Source: Flavobacterium ginsengisoli (lineage in GTDB: Bacteria > Bacteroidota > Bacteroidia > Flavobacteriales > Flavobacteriaceae). From it: a stretch of 64,000 nucleotides of DNA. The stretch spans positions 2,037,501 to 2,101,500 of the forward strand of contig NZ_CP121110.1 of NCBI RefSeq assembly GCF_029625315.1. The letters run 5' to 3'. Under the pieces are notes generated by a model, which worked only from the letters and a program-made list of their open reading frames with translations, searched no databases and was not told where the DNA came from. This document shows positions 33,385 to 44,074 of this stretch, piece by piece. Numbering within the stretch: the first letter of the stretch is position 1; every line of letters starts with the position of its first letter. The position numbers and the translations under genes are program-made.

Positions 33385-34580
33385 TAAAGTAAAAATATAC
33401 ATTGCTGTTCTGGTTTTAATTTTCGGAATAACATTATTAGTAGACAAAGGACAGCCAAAACCTATTGACTGGACTCCCACGTATTCTGTTGATGATAAAA
33501 TACCATTTGGATTATACATTTTTGATCACGAAGCAGATCGTCTCTTTCATGAGAAAGTAGAACGAATTTCAACGCAGACTCCTTACGAATATCTGGATTC
33601 TCAATATGATTCAAGAGAGAATATAGAAACCTATAAAATTAAAGGAACTTTTATCAATATTTCTGAGGTAAACAATATTGATGATTCATCGATGAAAGAG
33701 ATTTTATATTTTGTCTCTCACGGCAATAATGCTTTTTTAAGTATGAAGGTATTCCCTAAAGTATTGCTGGATTCTTTAAAAATTGAATTAAACACCGATT
33801 TTTTGCCAAATGACAGCATTACAGCTTGGATGGCAAATAAAAAAGTAAGTTTAAAAAAATATACTTTAGGCACTGGATTAAGTGATTATTTTTCAAAAAT
33901 AGACACTTTAAATACAAAAGTTCTAGGATATCAAACCAGTCGTAAAAATAAAAGACAAATCAATTTTATTGAAGTTCCTTATAAAAACGGCCATCTCTAT
34001 CTGCACACGCAGCCAGTAGCTTTTACCAATTATAATTTGCTTAAAAAAGATCATTATCAGTACGCCGAAAACTTGGTTTCTTATATACCAAAAGGAAACA
34101 TTTTTTGGTACAATAAAATTTTTAACGACCAACGTATTTCAAGTTCTCCAATGCGATATATCTTTAATCAGCCTGCTTTAAAATCGGCTTGGTATTTAGG
34201 TTTATTAGGAATTTTGATTTTTATGATCTTCAATGCAAAAAGAAAACAGCGCATTGTACCAATCATAAAACCTTTGCAGAATTTAACGGTTGAATTTACC
34301 AAAACAGTTGGAAATTTATATTATCAGGAAGGAGATCACACCAACATTATCGATAAAAAAGATCATTTACTTTTTAGAAAAAATAAGAACAGATTATTTA
34401 TTGGATACCAGCAAACTAGATGACGATTTTATAAACAAATTGCACTATAAAACAGGAAAAGACAAAAAAGATATTAGCGACTTAGTTCAATTAATTAATG
34501 ATCATCGCAAAAGTTATCACGGAAGTCTAGAAGAAGACCTCATCAAAATAAATACAGCAATAGAAAAGATTTTACATTAA
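33377..34580 (+). CDS. DUF4350 domain-containing protein (homopolymer frame break near 34361)
   Basis: About 400 residues. Membrane helices lie near the N-terminus (IYIAVLVLIFGITLLV) and at about residues 270-290 (AWYLGLLGILIFMIFNA), enclosing a domain like the inactive ThuA/GATase-type fold of DUF4350. The frame fails in a run of six A that should be five, after which KKIIYFLEKIRTDYLLDTSKLDDDF continues to 34580. The ATG at 33377 is used; it overlaps the DUF4129 stop. Confidence 0.8.
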
Positions 34581-34587
34581 CTAAATA

Positions 34588-34661
34588 TTTGCCACAGATT
34601 AAAAGGATTAAAATGATTTTATAAAAAATAATCTGTGTTAATCCTTTTAATCTGTGGCAAA
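34588..34661. repeat. Perfect 24-bp inverted repeat inside the MoxR operon
   Basis: The arms TTTGCCACAGATTAAAAGGA(TTAA) at 34588-34611 and their exact complement at 34638-34661 enclose 26 bases. The right arm ends in an A8 tract 16 bases before the moxR start. It shares the GCCAC core with the repeats at 13317 and 39341. Confidence 0.85.
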
Positions 34662-34677
34662 AAAAACATACCAAATT

Positions 34678-35692
34678 ATGGACGATATCAATACAACATC
34701 AGGAGAAATCACAAATGAAAATGTGAATTTTGAGACAAGAATTAATTTAACGCCTCTTTTAGATCATGTAAATACGATTAAGAAAGAGATTGAAACGGTA
34801 ATTGTAGGGCAACACAAAATGGTTGATCAGCTTTTGGTAGCTATTTTATCAAACGGTCACGTTCTTTTAGAAGGTGTTCCTGGAGTTGCCAAAACAATTT
34901 CAGCTAAATTATTGGCCAAAACTTTAAATATTGGTTTCAGCAGAATTCAGTTTACACCAGATTTAATGCCTTCTGATATTTTAGGAACCTCAATTTTTAA
35001 TTTGAAGAATTCAGAATTTGAGTTTAAAAAAGGTCCCATTTTCTCCAATTTGATTTTGATTGATGAGATTAACCGTGCTCCTGCAAAAACACAAGCCGCG
35101 CTTTTTGAAGTAATGGAAGAACGTCAAATTACAATAGATGGTACTGCTTATCAATTAGAGGCTCCATTTTTAGTTATTGCAACACAAAATCCAGTGGAGC
35201 AAGAAGGAACATATCGTTTGCCTGAAGCACAATTGGATCGTTTTCTTTTTAAAATCACAATTGATTATCCAAAATTGAATGAAGAGATTTTAATCATCCA
35301 AAGAGAACATACATTACAAGATCATGGAAAATTAGATGCTATTCAAACTATTCTTTCTGCTGAAGAAATCAAAGAATATCAAGGTCTGGTAAAACAAATT
35401 AGAGTAGAACAAAACTTATTAGAATACATTGCCAGAATCGTAGTAAATACGCGCGAAAATGCTTTTTTATATTTAGGCGCTTCTCCTCGTGCTTCAATCG
35501 CCATTTTGAATGCTTCGAAGGGTTTTGTCGCAATACGCGGACGCGATTTTGTTACTCCAGAAGATATTAAAGAAGTCTGCAATTCCTGTTTTACAACACC
35601 GTGTTATTGTAGCACCAGAACGCGAAATGGAAGGAATTACAAGTTCAGAAATCATTAAACAGATTATCGAAACCGTGGAAATTCCTAGATAA
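34678..35692 (+). CDS. MoxR family AAA+ ATPase (frame break at 35575-35580)
   Basis: About 337 residues, a chaperone-like AAA+ ATPase that acts on VWA or DUF58 partner proteins. Walker A is GVPGVAKT (about residues 67-74), Walker B is LIDEINRAP, followed by ATQNPVEQEGTYRLPEAQLDRF (sensor 1 and Arg finger region). The frame is lost at GTCTGC (35575); GCTGC restores DIKEAAIPVLQHRVIVAPEREMEG. The ATG at 34678 (MDDINTTSGEIT) is used, because upstream codons lie inside the inverted repeat. Confidence 0.92.
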
Positions 35693-35713
35693 GCTTACAG
35701 TCGCAGTTACTTT

Positions 35714-35777
35714 GAGACTGAAAACTGAGACTGAGACTGTAAACCGAGACTGAGACTGTAAACCGAGACTGAAAACT
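35714..35777. repeat. Short tandem repeat between moxR and the DUF58 gene
   Basis: Two exact copies of the 19-base unit GAGACTGAGACTGTAAACC (35727-35745, 35746-35764) are flanked on each side by GAGACTGAAAACT. It fills most of the 93-base gap between the two genes. Confidence 0.9.
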
Positions 35778-35785
35778 AAAAAAAC

Positions 35786-37118
35786 ATGAAATTCATAAAA
35801 AGTCTATACCTCAACAATTTCTTTTTCTATGTGCTTATAGGCATTATAGGATTGTTTGTCTGTGCCTTTATTTTTCCGAATATGTACAATGCAGTTTGGT
35901 CGCTTGTTTTAGGTTTAGTTACTTTTTTAGTGCTTGACATTTTGCTTTTGTATTTTGCTCGAACAGGTCTAGAAGCAGAAAGAATTACACCAGAAAAGTT
36001 GTCAAACGGAGATTTAAATCCAATAAAACTACATCTCAAAAATCATTATACTTTTCCTATTTCAGTTAAGATTATTGATGAGATTCCGTTTCAATTTCAG
36101 GTTCGCGATTTTAAAATCGTAAAAACAGTAAAAGCAAGCTTCACAAAAAGAAATTGGCTACGATCTTCGTCCAACAGAACGCGGAGAATACCATTTTGGA
36201 TCTCTAAACATTTATGTTTCTTCTCCGTTACGACTTATTTCGAGAAGATTTTCTTTTGATAATGATCAAATGGTTCCAACATATCCTTCTTTTATTCAGT
36301 TAAGAAAATATGATTTGATTGCTTTTTCAAACAATTTATTTCAATACGGAATCAAAAAAATACGCCGAATTGGTCACACAATGGAATTTGAGCAGATAAA
36401 AGAGTATGTTCAAGGCGATGATTTGAGAACGCTGAATTGGAAAGCGACTGCAAAAAGAAACTCTTTGATGGTCAATCAGTTTCAGGACGAAAAATCACAG
36501 TCGGTTTATATGGCAATCGACAAAGGGCGCGTAATGCAAATGCCTTTTGATGGATTAAGTTTGCTGGATTACGCCATTAATTCGGCTTTGGTTTTATCTA
36601 ATGTGATTTTGAAAAAACAAGATAAAGCAGGTCTTTTTTCTTTTTCTAAAAAAGTAGAAAACAGAGTTTTTGCAGAAAGAAGAGGTTCGCAGATGCAAAA
36701 AATCTTAGAAGCTTTATACAATGTAAAAACAGATTTTTTTGAAAGCGATTATAGCAGATTGTATGTTGATATTAAAAAGAACATCAATCAGAGAAGTTTG
36801 ATTATTCTGTATACCAATTTTGAAACTATGGATGGTTTAAATCGTCAATTACCTTATTTAAAAGGAATTGCAAAAAGCCATTTGTTGGTCGTTGTTTTCT
36901 TTAGTAATACCGAATTAAACAGTATTATCAATAAAAAAACAACTACCATTCAAGAAGTTTACGACAAAGTTATTGCTGAGAAATTCATGTTCGAAAAACG
37001 ACTAATTGTAAACGAATTAAAGAAATACGGAATACATTCTGTCTTAACACAGCCCGAAAATCTGACTTTAGATGCCATTAACAAATATCTAGAAATTAAG
37101 TCTAGAGGGATTTTATAA
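35786..37118 (+). CDS. DUF58 domain-containing protein (frame break at 36134-36139)
   Basis: About 443 residues. Two N-terminal membrane helices, a beta-rich segment (LRPTERGEYHFGSLNIYV) and the DUF58 core GDDLRTLNWKATAKRNSLMVNQF with a degenerate VWA-like part after it. The break is a clean GCAGC to GCAAGC insertion; with it removed the text reads VKAASQKEIGYDLRPTERG. DUF58 proteins are the usual partners of MoxR ATPases. It ends the operon. Confidence 0.88.
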
Positions 37119-37274
37119 AAGTTGTAAAATTTAAACCGATTAATTACCGCTCATTTTAATCAGCTCGTTTTTTTTCTTCTATTAATTTATAGTTACGTTA
37201 CGTCATTCCGTAAAAATTGATTAATTAAATTAATTAGTTTTGAAGCAATTAATGTAATTTCAAATTAATAGAAA

Positions 37275-38371
37275 ATGAAAAAGCGATCTTAATTCTGTTC
37301 ATTTTATTAAGCATTCAAACTCAAGCTCAAAAAACAGAAAATATCATCATAATTACTACAGATGGTTTTAGGTGGCAGGAAGTTTTTAAAGGAATCGATC
37401 CTGCGATTGCCAATGACAAAAAATTCAATCAAGGAGACAGCGCTTATATTTATAAGAAGTATGCAGATTCTGACACCAAAGAAGCACGCAAAAAACTAAT
37501 GCCTTTTTTCTGGTCTGAAATTGCTACTAAAGGTCAAATTTATGGCAATAGAGATTTAGGAAACAAAGTTGATGTTGCCAATCCGTATTGGTTTAGCTAT
37601 CCAGGTTATAGCGAAATCATGACTGGAAATATTGATCTAAAAGTCAATTCAAATGGCTATAAAGCCAATCCGAATGTAAATGTTTTGGAATTCCTAAATC
37701 AGCAGTCTAAACTAAAAGGAAAAGTTGTCGCTTTTGGCGCTTGGGATGCTTTTGACAGAATTTTAAACGAAGAACGAAGCGGTTTTCCTGTCATTTCTGC
37801 TTTTGATAAAGTTGGAGGAAACAAACCAACAGCATCTCAAAAATTGCTTAATGAAATGCGTGATAATTCATTTAAACCTTTTCATGAAGATGAATGTCTT
37901 GATGTTTTTACACATTACCAAGCCATGGATGAGTTGAAAACTAAAAAGCCAAAAGTACTTTACATTGCTTACGGAGAAACCGACGAATGGGCACATCATG
38001 CGCAATATCGTTCGTATTTAGATGCTGCAAATCAAGTTGACAAATGGATTCAGGAAGTTTGGAACTTTGTTCAAAATGATCCGCAATACAAAAACAAAAC
38101 AACTTTATTTATAACAGTCGATCACGGACGTGGCGATAAAGTAAAAGCACAATGGACAGATCATGGCGCCGATGTTCCTGGAGCATCTGAAATTTGGTTT
38201 GCTGTAATGGGACCAGAAATTGCTTCAAAAGGAGAAATCAAAACCGAATCTCAATTTTATCAAAAACAATTTGCTCAAACTCTAGCAAAAATTATGGGTT
38301 ACGATTTTAAAACGTCGCATCCTGTTGAAAAAGAAATTTCAGAATTATTTCAAAGTAACCAAAAACCATAA
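37275..38371 (+). CDS. Exported alkaline-phosphatase-superfamily hydrolase (break near 37281)
   Basis: About 365 residues. The start is ATG at 37275; a run of five A should be six, giving MKKAILILFILLSIQTQAQ, a good signal peptide. The superfamily metal sites are present: IIIITTDGFRWQEVF (Asp and Thr nucleophile region), PGYSEIMTGN, YIAYGETDEWAHH (Asp and His) and TVDHGRGD (Asp-His). It most resembles nucleotide pyrophosphatase/phosphodiesterase-like members; the substrate is not known. Confidence 0.8.
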
Positions 38372-38400
38372 ATATTAACATTAAACCAAAACCAACCCAA

Positions 38401-39330
38401 ATGAAAAAAACTGTTTTATTTCTTTTATTATGGACGATTTCAATTACCAAAATGATCGCCCACGAACCTGATACTCTCAACGCTTATTACGACAAAATTG
38501 AAAAATCTTTTAACTACGAATCTGGAAAAATTAAACTTACCCAAGGTGAAGGAACTTTAAATGTTCCAAAAGGATTTAAATTTTTAAATGGAGAACAAAC
38601 CCAAAATGTCTTAAGTAATTTATGGGGAAATCCAGAAGATAAATCGATTCTGGGTTCGCTTGTTCCAGACGGAAAAGGTGTTACACATTCAAACAGCTGG
38701 ATGTTTGTTATAAGCTATCAAGGAGATGGTTATGTAAAAGATAACGATGCTGGCGATATTGATTATGATGATCTTCTTAAAACCATGAAAGAAGATGTTA
38801 AAGCTGAAAACGCAGAAAGAAAAAAAGCAGGATATTCTGAAGTTCAACTAATTGGATGGGCTTCTACTCCATTCTATGACAATAATTTAAAAGTACTGCA
38901 TTGGGCAAAAGAGTTGCAGTTTGGTCAAGATAAAGAACACACATTAAATTACGATTTAAGAGTTTTAGGAAGAAAAGGAATGTACAATATTTCTGCTGTT
39001 GCTGGCATAGATCAGTTAGAAGAAGTTAAAGCGAGTATTCCAGGAATCATTAAAAGCGTAGAATTTAACGAAGGCCACAAATACCTAGATTTTGATGCTG
39101 ATACCGATACCGTTGCCGCATGGACAATTGGCGGATTAGTTGCTGGAAAAGTATTGGCAAAAGTTGGTTTCTTTGCTATTTTAGCAAAATTTGGAAAGTT
39201 TATCGTAATAGGAATTATAGCCGCTTTTGCAGCCGTAAAGAAATTTCTATTTGGAGACAAAAACCAAATAGTGACCAAACCTGCCGAAGAAACAGCGCTT
39301 TTAGAAGAAAACAATTCTACTGAAGAATAA
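38401..39330 (+). CDS. DUF2167 domain-containing membrane protein
   Basis: 309 residues. A signal peptide (MKKTVLFLLLWTISITKMIA) is followed by the DUF2167 domain: LTQGEGTLNVPKGFKFLNGEQ, NSWMFVISYQGDGYVKDNDA and IGWASTPFYDNNLKVLHWAKEL. Two C-terminal membrane helices span about 240-280. It is 30 bases downstream of the phosphatase gene, so probably cotranscribed. Function unknown. Confidence 0.88.
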   Translation: MKKTVLFLLLWTISITKMIAHEPDTLNAYYDKIEKSFNYESGKIKLTQGEGTLNVPKGFKFLNGEQTQNVLSNLWGNPEDKSILGSLVPDGKGVTHSNSWMFVISYQGDGYVKDNDAGDIDYDDLLKTMKEDVKAENAERKKAGYSEVQLIGWASTPFYDNNLKVLHWAKELQFGQDKEHTLNYDLRVLGRKGMYNISAVAGIDQLEEVKASIPGIIKSVEFNEGHKYLDFDADTDTVAAWTIGGLVAGKVLAKVGFFAILAKFGKFIVIGIIAAFAAVKKFLFGDKNQIVTKPAEETALLEENNSTEE

Positions 39331-39339
39331 AGGTTTTTA

Positions 39340-39429
39340 TTTGCCACGAATTTCACAAATTTTCACGAATTGTTTTTCTTTTTTACTGTGTGGAAAAATT
39401 CTTGAAAATTGGTAAAATTCGTGGCAAAC
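39340..39429. repeat. GCCACGAATT inverted repeat, long imperfect arms
   Basis: Arms of roughly 37 bases (left beginning TTTGCCACGAATTTCAC, right ending AAAATTCGTGGCAAAC) with a few mismatches lie between the DUF2167 gene and the rRNA methyltransferase gene. It may terminate the former. Downstream, 39470-39508 has CTTAG-rich filler (CCTTAGCGCCTTAGAATCTTAG) that recurs near 47165-47190. Confidence 0.75.
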
Positions 39430-39513
39430 CTTTTTTAGTAAAGGTTTTAAAACCCTTGCAGGAAGAAAAAAACTCAGTACCTTAGCGCCTTAGAATCTTA
39501 GTCGCTTAAAAAA

Positions 39514-40303
39514 ATGAAACAAATCACTTCAATTCAAAATCCGTTTATCAAATCTTTGGTTTTACTTCAAGAAAAATCCAAAGCCAGAAAACAAACCGGA
39601 ACATTTTTGATTGAAGGTTTAAGAGAGATTTCATTAGCCATAAAAGGAGGTTACGAAATCGAAACGGTTTTATTTTTACCAGAATTAGTTTCAGAATCAG
39701 AAATTAATAAACTGATTCAAAATCCTTTTCAAATCATTGAAATCAATAAAGAGGTTTACCAAAAATTGGCGTATCGCGATACTACAGAAGGAATTCTAGC
39801 CGTTGCCAAAAGCAAATCTCTAAAATTATCTGATTTAAAATTATCTGAAAACCCATTAATTCTAGTTGTAGAATCTCTAGAAAAACCTGGAAATATTGGC
39901 GCCGTTTTACGTACAGCAGATGCTTGCAAATTTGGATGCCGTTTTGATTGCTAACCCGAAAAGCGATTTATACAACCCAAATATTGTACGATCGAGCGTT
40001 GGCTGTTTGTTTACTAACCAAATTGCTACAGGAACAACATCAGAAATCATTTCGTTTTTAAAAGAAAACAAAATCAATTTCTACAGCGCTACTTTACAAA
40101 ATTCAACTTCATATCATACTCAAAACTTCACTACTCCAACAGCTTTAGTAGTTGGCACAGAAGCAACGGGATTAACACAAGAATGGCGAGAGGCTGCAAC
40201 TCAAAACATCATTATTCCGATGCAGGGAGAAATTGACAGCATGAATGTTTCTGTCGCTGCCGCGATTTTAATTTTTGAAGCTAAAAGACAAAGAGGTTTC
40301 TGA
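39514..40303 (+). CDS. TrmH/SpoU family RNA 2'-O-methyltransferase (break at 39922-39927)
   Basis: About 262 residues of the SPOUT knot class. The N-terminal substrate-binding part is KQITSIQNPFIKSLVLLQEKSKARK. The three SpoU motifs are LEKPGNIGAVLRTADA, LVVGTEATGLTQEW and IIIPMQGEIDSMNVSVAAAI. GCTTGC at 39922 stands for GCTGC and restores RTADAANLDAVLIANPKSDLYNPN. Members methylate 23S rRNA or tRNA ribose; which one here is not evident. Confidence 0.9.
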
Positions 40304-40395
40304 TTTTAGATTTTAGATTTTCTAAAGTCGCTTTGCTTCTTTTTGGAATTTGGGATTTAAAAATTGTAATTTATTTTTAATCCCCTTTTCGCTTG

Positions 40396-40418
40396 TCAGG
40401 CTGAGCGAAGTCGAAGCC
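40396..40418. repeat. Candidate dispersed GGCTGAGCGAAGTCGAAGCC element
   Basis: The 243-base gap before relA holds this GC-richer stretch among AT-rich filler (TCTAAAAT and AAAATCT repeats). The GAGCGAAGTCGAAG wording is, from memory, common in intergenic regions of Bacteroidetes genomes. It cannot be verified as a repeat within one window. Confidence 0.4.
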
Positions 40419-40547
40419 CTTTTTTACAAGCAAAAATCTAAAAATTACACCCTAAAAAATCTAAAATCTGCACCCTTAAATCTACAATGGCAAAGCCTTG
40501 CGTATGTTCAAACTAATTCTTATTTTTAGTACTTGAACTATGCCGTT

Positions 40548-42768
40548 ATGACAGAAATAGATATTGAAAAAGAAAATAAAGCTATTGCGCAGGAATACAA
40601 AGAATTACTACGAATAAGTTATCAAACTTTAAGCCCAACTGACAAAAAATTAATTCGAAAAGCATTTGATGTTGCAGTTGATGCTCATAAAGAACAGAGA
40701 CGTAAATCGGGCGAAGCGTATATCTTTCATCCTATTGCAGTTGCAAAAATTGTTGCCTCAGAGATTGGTCTGGGAGCGACCTCTATCGCCGCGGCCTTAT
40801 TACACGATGTTGTTGAAGACACTCCGATTACAGTAGAAGATATTGAACGCTTGTTTAATCCAAAAGTGGCACAATTAGTCGAAGGTCTTACCAAGATTTC
40901 GCTAGTTCAAAAAGACTTAAATGCTTCAATGCAGGCGGAGAATTTCAGAAAAATGATTCTGACACTGAATGATGACGTTCGTGTAATTTTGATCAAATTG
41001 GCCGACCGTTTGCATAATATGCAAACCATGGATTCGATGGCCGAATACAAACAAACCAAAATTGCGTCTGAAACTCTGTACATTTATGCTCCTCTAGCCC
41101 ACCGTTTAGGACTTTACAACATTAAAACCAAACTCGAAGATTTAGGATTAAAATATACTGAACCTGCTGTTTACAATGACATTGTAAGTAAAATTCGTGA
41201 AACTAAAGAACAGCAAGATGCTTACATCAAAGATATTTCAGATGTTTTAAAGAAATCTTTAGACAGCGAAGGGATCGATTATATCATCAAAGGACGTCCA
41301 AAATCTATTTATTCTATTCGTCGAAAAATGCGTGCGCAAAACGTAACTTTTGATGAAGTTTATGACAAGTTCGCTCTTCGAATTGTATACAAAGCCGATC
41401 CGCATGAAGAAAAATTCATCGCGTGGAAAATATATTCTATCGTAACTGATCATTATCGCCCAAGTCCAAGCCGTCTGCGTGACTGGATTTCATCGCCTAA
41501 ATCGACTGGTTATGAAGCTTTGCATATTACTGTTATGGGACCAAAAGGTCGTTGGGTCGAAGTTCAGGTTCGAAGCGAACGTATGGATGAAATTGCAGAA
41601 AAAGGTTATCTCGCACATTACAAATACAAAAATGGCGCAAGCGAAGAAAGTGGTTTAGATGTTTGGTTGAATTTACTTCGTGAAGCATTAGAAAATCCAG
41701 AAACTAATGCAGTTGATTTTGTGGAAGATTTCAAAATGAATTTGTACTCTAAAGAAATCTTCATCTTTACACCAAAAGGAGAAATCAAATCGCTGCCAAA
41801 AGGCGCCACTTCTCTTGATTTTGCTTTCAGCATTCACTCTGAAATCGGAATTAAAACACGTGGTACTCGTGTAAATGGACGATTAGTTCCTTTAAATTAT
41901 GAATTAAAAAGCGGTGACCAAGTTGAAGTTATTACCTCTCCAAACCAGAAACCAACTGTAAACTGGTTGGAATATGTAACGACTTCAAGAGCAAAAAATA
42001 AAATTAAAAACGTTCTTAACGAGAACACTAAAAAAATTGCAGAAGAAGGAAAAGAATTACTTGTTAGAAAATTAAAACACCTAAAAGTTACTTTTAACGA
42101 ACAGGTTACAAATGAGTTAGTTAATTTCTTTAAACTAAAAACAAGTTTAGATTTATTTTACAGAGTTGGAATTGGTGCAATTGAGAATCAGCAACTAAAA
42201 GATTTTGCTAGCCAGAAAAGCAATTCGTTTATCAATTTCTTCAAAAAATAAAATCAAACGAACTAAAGATACTGCTGATGAAGACATTCATAAACCAGTC
42301 ATTAGCGACAACTATGACATGCTGGTTTTTGGAACCGAACATGACAAGTTAGATTATAAGCTTTCGCAATGTTGCAATCCAATTCCTGGTGACGATGTTT
42401 TTGGTTTTGTTACCATTAACGAAGGAATTAAAGTGCATAAAAAAGATTGTCCGAACGCGATCGGAATGCAATCGAATTATGCATATCGAATTATGAGTGC
42501 AAAATGGATTGACTCTTCTCAAGAAGAATTCAAAGCCATTATCAATATTACCGGAATGGATGTTTTAGGGCTTACCAACCAATTGACAAAAGTGATTTCA
42601 AACAATATGAGCGTTAATATACAAAGCATTTCGCTTAGCACCGATGCTGGAATTTTTCATGGGCAAGTTGCAGTAATCGTTAAAAACAATACCATTTTGA
42701 AAAAAATGATTAGCGCCATCAAGAAAATAGACGGAGTTGATAAGGTTACTAGAGAGTATAGAACTTAA
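40548..42768 (+). CDS. relA: Bifunctional (p)ppGpp synthetase/hydrolase RelA/SpoT (break at 42207-42212)
   Basis: 739 residues after correction. The HD hydrolase domain has FHPIAVAKI and ALLHDVVEDTPIT. The synthetase domain has GRPKSIYSIRRKM, DKFALRIV and TGYEALHITVMGPKGRWVEVQVR. A TGS domain follows (IFIFTPKGEIKSLPKGATSLDFAF), then the zinc-finger/helical region and a C-terminal ACT domain (FKAIINITGMDVLGLTNQLTKVI). GCTAGC at 42207 stands for GCTGC and restores KDFAARKAIRLSISS. Both catalytic domains look intact. The ATG at 40548 (MTEIDIEKEN) is used. Confidence 0.95.
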
Positions 42769-42788
42769 ACTAATTCATAAATTTAATC

Positions 42789-43330
42789 ATGGAAAATCAA
42801 TCCTTAGAAATTCCCAAAGTAATATTTGATGAAAATGGAGAACTTTTAATTACTGCATCTGAATCTTCATCAAAAGACGATTTTGATTTTTTTCAAGGAA
42901 AATCTGTTATTCGTAACAGAAAATTAAAATCCAGATTAACGAATTGCGATGAGTGGATTGAATTTCCTTCGACACAGGAAATGTACAAGATTCTAAACGG
43001 AATTGGAAATATTGATAATTTTCTAGCCACTTTCGATGGAGAACCTTTTGAAGGCATGACAGTAAGATTATTTAATCCGATAACAAAATTGTGGAGCATT
43101 TACTGGTCTGATTCTAACACAGGAACATTAGACAAACCTGTGGTTGGTTCTTTTGAAAGCAAAGTTGGGCATTTTTTTCTAAAGATGTTTTTGATGAAAA
43201 ACCAGTTATTCAAGTATTCCGATGGGATGCCCGAGACGAAAAGAATCCTGTTTGGAGCCAGGCAATGTCTGATGACAAAGGAAAAACTTGGGAATGGAAC
43301 TGGTACATGTATATGTCGAAATCAAGTTAA
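42789..43330 (+). CDS. DUF1579-like hypothetical protein (T-run frame break near 43172)
   Basis: About 180 residues, cytosolic by appearance. The middle has WIEFPSTQEMYKILNGIGNIDNFLA and MTVRLFNPITKLWSIYWSDSNTG, and the end has VFRWDARDEKNPVWSQAMSDD and WEWNWYMYMS, a pattern like DUF1579 lipocalin-like proteins. The run of seven T at 43172-43178 should be eight. With that the protein closes at the TAA ending at 43330. Function unknown. Confidence 0.7.
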
Positions 43331-43499
43331 CCATTGTTAGTTTTATCATAAATAAAAAAAAATATGTTAATTAAGCTAAATTAAGCTTTCAAAATATTTT
43401 TAGCGTAAAAGCCTGTATTTAGTGCATTATAACTAACCAAAAACAAGTTTAAACGTTAAACTTTAAACCCGAAACTTTTATTCATTAAAAATAAAAAAT

Positions 43500-43507
43500 T
43501 ATCTTTG
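43500..43507 (+). promoter_or_regulatory. Candidate -7 box immediately before the Fur-family gene
   Basis: TATCTTTG (TAnnTTTG) ends 6 bases before the ATG at 43514, so a transcript starting at the usual distance would be nearly leaderless. Confidence 0.4.
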
Positions 43508-43513
43508 CCAGAT

Positions 43514-43978
43514 ATGACACTTATTTCAACTGACAACACTAAGAATCAAGAAATTGTAAAAAATGTTTTTACACTATATCTTGAACAAAAAGGGCATCGC
43601 AAAACTCCTGAGCGTTATGCTATACTTCAGGAAATTTACGATAGCGAGGAGCATTTTGATATAGAAAACCTTTATATCAAAATGAAAAACAAAAACTATC
43701 GTGTAAGTAGAGCTACTTTATACAACACGATCGAGTTATTGTTGGACTGCGCTTTGGTTAGAAAACATCAATTTGGGCAAAATCAGGCTTACTACGAAAA
43801 ATCATATTTTGATAAACAGCACGATCACATCATTATGACAGATTCTGGTGAGGTAATCGAATTTTGTGATCCAAGAATTCAAACCATCAAAAAGACTATC
43901 GAAGAAATTTTTGATATCGAAATTACAAATCACTCGCTTTATTTCTACGGAAACAAAAAGCAAAACTCAAATTCATAG
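43514..43978 (+). CDS. Fur family transcriptional regulator
   Basis: 154 residues. The winged helix is [34 protein letters not shown] and [21 protein letters not shown]. The dimerisation half has [17 protein letters not shown] (His-x-His metal site). The CxxC zinc site that normally follows HDH is absent (HDHIIMTD), as in some Bacteroidetes members. It lies 96 bases before purA, an arrangement seen across Flavobacteriaceae, so it may share a transcript with it. The effector metal is not known. Confidence 0.88.
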   Translation: MTLISTDNTKNQEIVKNVFTLYLEQKGHRKTPERYAILQEIYDSEEHFDIENLYIKMKNKNYRVSRATLYNTIELLLDCALVRKHQFGQNQAYYEKSYFDKQHDHIIMTDSGEVIEFCDPRIQTIKKTIEEIFDIEITNHSLYFYGNKKQNSNS

Positions 43979-44074
43979 TCTTTTCAAATTAGACTTTTCA
44001 AAAAATAAAAAAAAGAAAATTAACTACATAATCAGTAGGGCAACTTAGATTGTCTCAACGCAAATTAAAACAGA

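Noticed and set aside
34654..34677. Upstream start of moxR within the inverted repeat
   Set aside because: It would add residues encoded by the hairpin arm; the ATG at 34678 has normal spacing.
35714..35777. CRISPR or phage attachment site
   Set aside because: A simple 19-base tandem repeat without unique spacers or integrase.
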